Of a stretch of 7,157 bases of DNA, positions 5,700-7,157 are shown piece after piece (positions within the stretch are counted from its first letter, which is position 1; every line of letters begins with the position of its first letter). This DNA is from Saprospirales bacterium (lineage in GTDB: Bacteria; Bacteroidota; Bacteroidia; Chitinophagales; Saprospiraceae). The notes beneath the pieces are model-generated. The model was given only the letters and a program-made list of their open reading frames with translations. It had not been told where the DNA came from and did not search any database. The stretch spans positions 1 through 7,157 of the forward strand of contig JAHEAS010000169.1 in the NCBI GenBank assembly GCA_024642645.1, read 5' to 3'. The translations under genes were made by a program, and so were the position numbers.

Positions 5700-6383
5700 A
5701 TGCAAAAATTAATATTTGCTTTACTCCTGACCTTCGTCTCCACGACATTTTTTGCCCAGAAACCCTTAGCTACCAAGACGGTAGTTTCTGACCCAGAGGC
5801 CAAGGCCGTTTTGGAGAAAATGCGAAAGAAATACGAGGCTTATGGTACGTTGGAAGCCGAGTTTAGCCTAGACATTGAAATGCCTCGGCAGCCCACCCAA
5901 ACGCAAAAAGGGGTGCTCATTCAACAAGCCGAAAAATACCGCCTTAAGTTCAACGACCGGACAATGGTATCTGATGGTAAATCGGTCTGGTTACACATCC
6001 CTAAAAACAAGCAAGTACAAATCAACGACGTGGATGAGGATGCAGGCGACGGCGGCATTTCCTCTCCCCAAGACCTTCTAAAAGCTTATGCCTGGAAGGA
6101 TTACGAGTACGCCATCACCAACGAGTTTAGTGAAAATGGAAAGGTCGTACAGCAAATTGAGTTCAAGCCTACGGCAAAAAGCTCGGACTACTCCAAAGTT
6201 CGCCTAACGCTCGACAAAAAGACGCTGGAAGTCGTCAGCATAAAATCGTTTGGCAAAGACGGCTCACGCTATACGCTAACCGTCAATAAGTTAACCCCGA
6301 ACAAGGCAGTACCAGCCAGTACTTTCACCTTTGCCAAAAGCGAATGCACAGACTGCAAGTTTGAGGATTTGCGGATTGATTGA
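5700..6383 (+). CDS. LolA-like outer-membrane lipoprotein carrier protein
   Basis: This 227-residue periplasmic protein resembles LolA, the chaperone that carries lipoproteins from the inner-membrane LolCDE complex to the outer membrane. The signal peptide MQKLIFALLLTFVSTTFFA is followed by Gln20, the likely mature N-terminus. Features of the LolA fold in order: an N-terminal helix (AKAVLEKMRKKYEAYGTLEAEFS, 34-56), a GVLIQQAEKYRLKF strand pair (71-84), the hallmark VSDGKSVWLHIPKNKQVQI (90-108), a Pro/Leu helix (SPQDLLKAY, 122-130), then VQQIEFKP, VRLTLDKKTLEVVSIKSFGKDGSRYTLTV and the closing VPASTFTF. Gene symbol withheld because Bacteroidota genomes often carry several LolA-like proteins. 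A CxxC pair, CTDC (216-219), sits in the C-terminal tail. The upstream 112 bp lack an exact promoter match, so read-through from the barrel gene is likely. They include a weak hairpin (GGGTT...AACCC, 5607-5629). The start has no strong Shine-Dalgarno. Confidence 0.88.
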   Translation: MQKLIFALLLTFVSTTFFAQKPLATKTVVSDPEAKAVLEKMRKKYEAYGTLEAEFSLDIEMPRQPTQTQKGVLIQQAEKYRLKFNDRTMVSDGKSVWLHIPKNKQVQINDVDEDAGDGGISSPQDLLKAYAWKDYEYAITNEFSENGKVVQQIEFKPTAKSSDYSKVRLTLDKKTLEVVSIKSFGKDGSRYTLTVNKLTPNKAVPASTFTFAKSECTDCKFEDLRID

Positions 6384-6448
6384 GTTGGCATTTCGACAGT
6401 TGTAGTTGGCAGTCAGAGGGTCGCTAACATGAATTGAACTGCCGAAAT

Positions 6449-6493
6449 AAAGATGCGCACGGACATACAACATGGCCCGTGCGCATCTTTTTT
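6449..6493 (+). terminator. Strong intrinsic terminator after the LolA-like gene
   Basis: AAAGATGCGCACGG (6449-6462) pairs perfectly over 14 bp with CCGTGCGCATCTTT (6477-6490) around a 14-base loop and is followed by a T-tract ending at 6493. It separates the LolA-like gene from the amidohydrolase gene. The stretch from 6384 to 6448 before it shows only GTTGGCA repeated twice and no gene. Confidence 0.92.
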
Positions 6494-6552
6494 GTAAAAA
6501 ACACTACCAAACCATTGCCGCAGCCGTATTTTGTAGCAAAATCAAATTCATT

Positions 6553-7157
6553 TTGAAAGAAAAAATCAAACAACTCGCTGCTCGCTACCATTCGGAGATA
6601 GTCGAAATCCGGCGGCACCTGCACAGCCACCCGGAGCTTTCATTCCACGAAGTGGAAACCGGGAAGTTAATTGCCAGTAAGCTAGTCGAGTATGGTATCC
6701 GACATGAACATGGCTGGGGGGAAAACGGCGTGGTGGCGTACATCGAGGGTAAAAACCCGTCAAGCAAGACCATTGCCCTTCGGGCAGACATTGATGCACT
6801 GCCCATCACGGAGGCCAACGATGTGTCGTACAAGTCTCATAATCAAGGAGTTATGCACGCCTGCGGCCACGATGTCCATTCGGCTTCCCTCTTGGGTGTC
6901 GCACGGATTTTACACGAATTGCGCAGCGAAATTGAAGGAACGGTCAAGCTGATTTTCCAGCCAGCGGAGGAGCGGCTGCCCGGTGGCGCTTCTATCCTCA
7001 TTGCCGAAGGCGTATTGGAAAACCCCACTCCAGCCAATATTATCGGGCAGCACGTACTGCCAGCGATGCCCACCGGTAAGGTCGGGTTCAAGCCCGGCAT
7101 GTTCATGGCTAGCGCCGATGAACTTTACGTCACGGTACGGGGAAAGGGCGGCCACGG
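6553..7157 (+). CDS. M20-family (M20D) amidohydrolase, N-terminal part, cut by window end
   Basis: The first 201 codons of a metal-dependent amidohydrolase of the hippurate hydrolase / N-acyl-amino-acid amidohydrolase group (usually about 390-400 residues) are present, so about half is seen. These enzymes remove acyl groups from amino acids or peptides-like amides using one or two metal ions. Visible motifs: IRRHLHSHPELSFHE near the N-terminus, ALRADIDALPI (75-85), HACGHDVH (102-109, with Cys104 and His106 as expected metal ligands), IFQPAEE (134-140, Glu140) and GQHVLP (165-170, His167). The DELYVTVRGKGGH at the edge is the start of the dimerisation domain. No ATG or GTG lies in frame before the conserved region. 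TTG at 6553 gives a start reading (M)KEKIKQLAARYHSEIVEIRR, which fits the family's N-terminus, so TTG is taken as the start codon. The preceding terminator makes it a separate transcription unit; no consensus promoter is evident. The exact substrate is unknown. Confidence 0.9.
   Translation, partial: MKEKIKQLAARYHSEIVEIRRHLHSHPELSFHEVETGKLIASKLVEYGIRHEHGWGENGVVAYIEGKNPSSKTIALRADIDALPITEANDVSYKSHNQGVMHACGHDVHSASLLGVARILHELRSEIEGTVKLIFQPAEERLPGGASILIAEGVLENPTPANIIGQHVLPAMPTGKVGFKPGMFMASADELYVTVRGKGGH

Noticed and set aside
6358..6370. TTTGAGGATTTG near the end of the LolA-like gene, identical to 12 bases of the 446-526 repeat
   Set aside because: It encodes the in-frame KFEDLRID tail and has no opposite arm nearby, so chance sharing of a short AT-rich word is the simplest explanation.

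Overview
The window looks like chromosomal DNA from a Bacteroidota (Bacteroidetes) bacterium, perhaps a Saprospiria- or Cytophagia-like lineage; I cannot place it more precisely. Three things point there: a BlaI-type repressor paired with an M56 (BlaR1/MecR1-like) membrane peptidase that carries TonB C-terminal domains, a FEVFPNPA-type C-terminal domain resembling type IX secretion (T9SS) sorting domains, and Bacteroidota-type promoter elements (TAnnTTTG) with few Shine-Dalgarno sequences. All seven recognisable genes are on the + strand.

Layout. (1) 1-2572: a promoter, a BlaI/MecI-family repressor and a 659-residue M56 peptidase, separated by an 88-bp spacer built from an inverted repeat and closed by a strong terminator hairpin. 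This is a signal-transduction pair: the membrane peptidase senses something in the periplasm and is expected to inactivate the repressor. No beta-lactamase or other obvious target gene lies nearby. (2) 2650-4774: a CNNM/CorC-type membrane protein with paired CBS domains, followed 18 bp later by a GNAT acetyltransferase, then a degenerate repeat and a terminator-like hairpin. (3) 4775-6493: a gene-free stretch with a palindrome and a possible promoter, then a small secreted beta-barrel-like protein and a LolA-like lipoprotein carrier, ended by a strong terminator. Both products are envelope proteins with clear signal peptides. (4) 6553-7157: the first 201 codons of an M20-family amidohydrolase that starts at a TTG codon and runs off the window end.

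Most of this is ordinary housekeeping or accessory content. The most unusual item is the architecture of the M56 protein: membrane metalloprotease, two tandem TonB-C domains each with a matching three-cysteine pattern, and a C-terminal domain resembling a T9SS sorting signal. Next comes the long inverted repeat that ends two bases before that gene's start codon. I found no RNA genes, insertion sequences, CRISPR arrays or phage genes.
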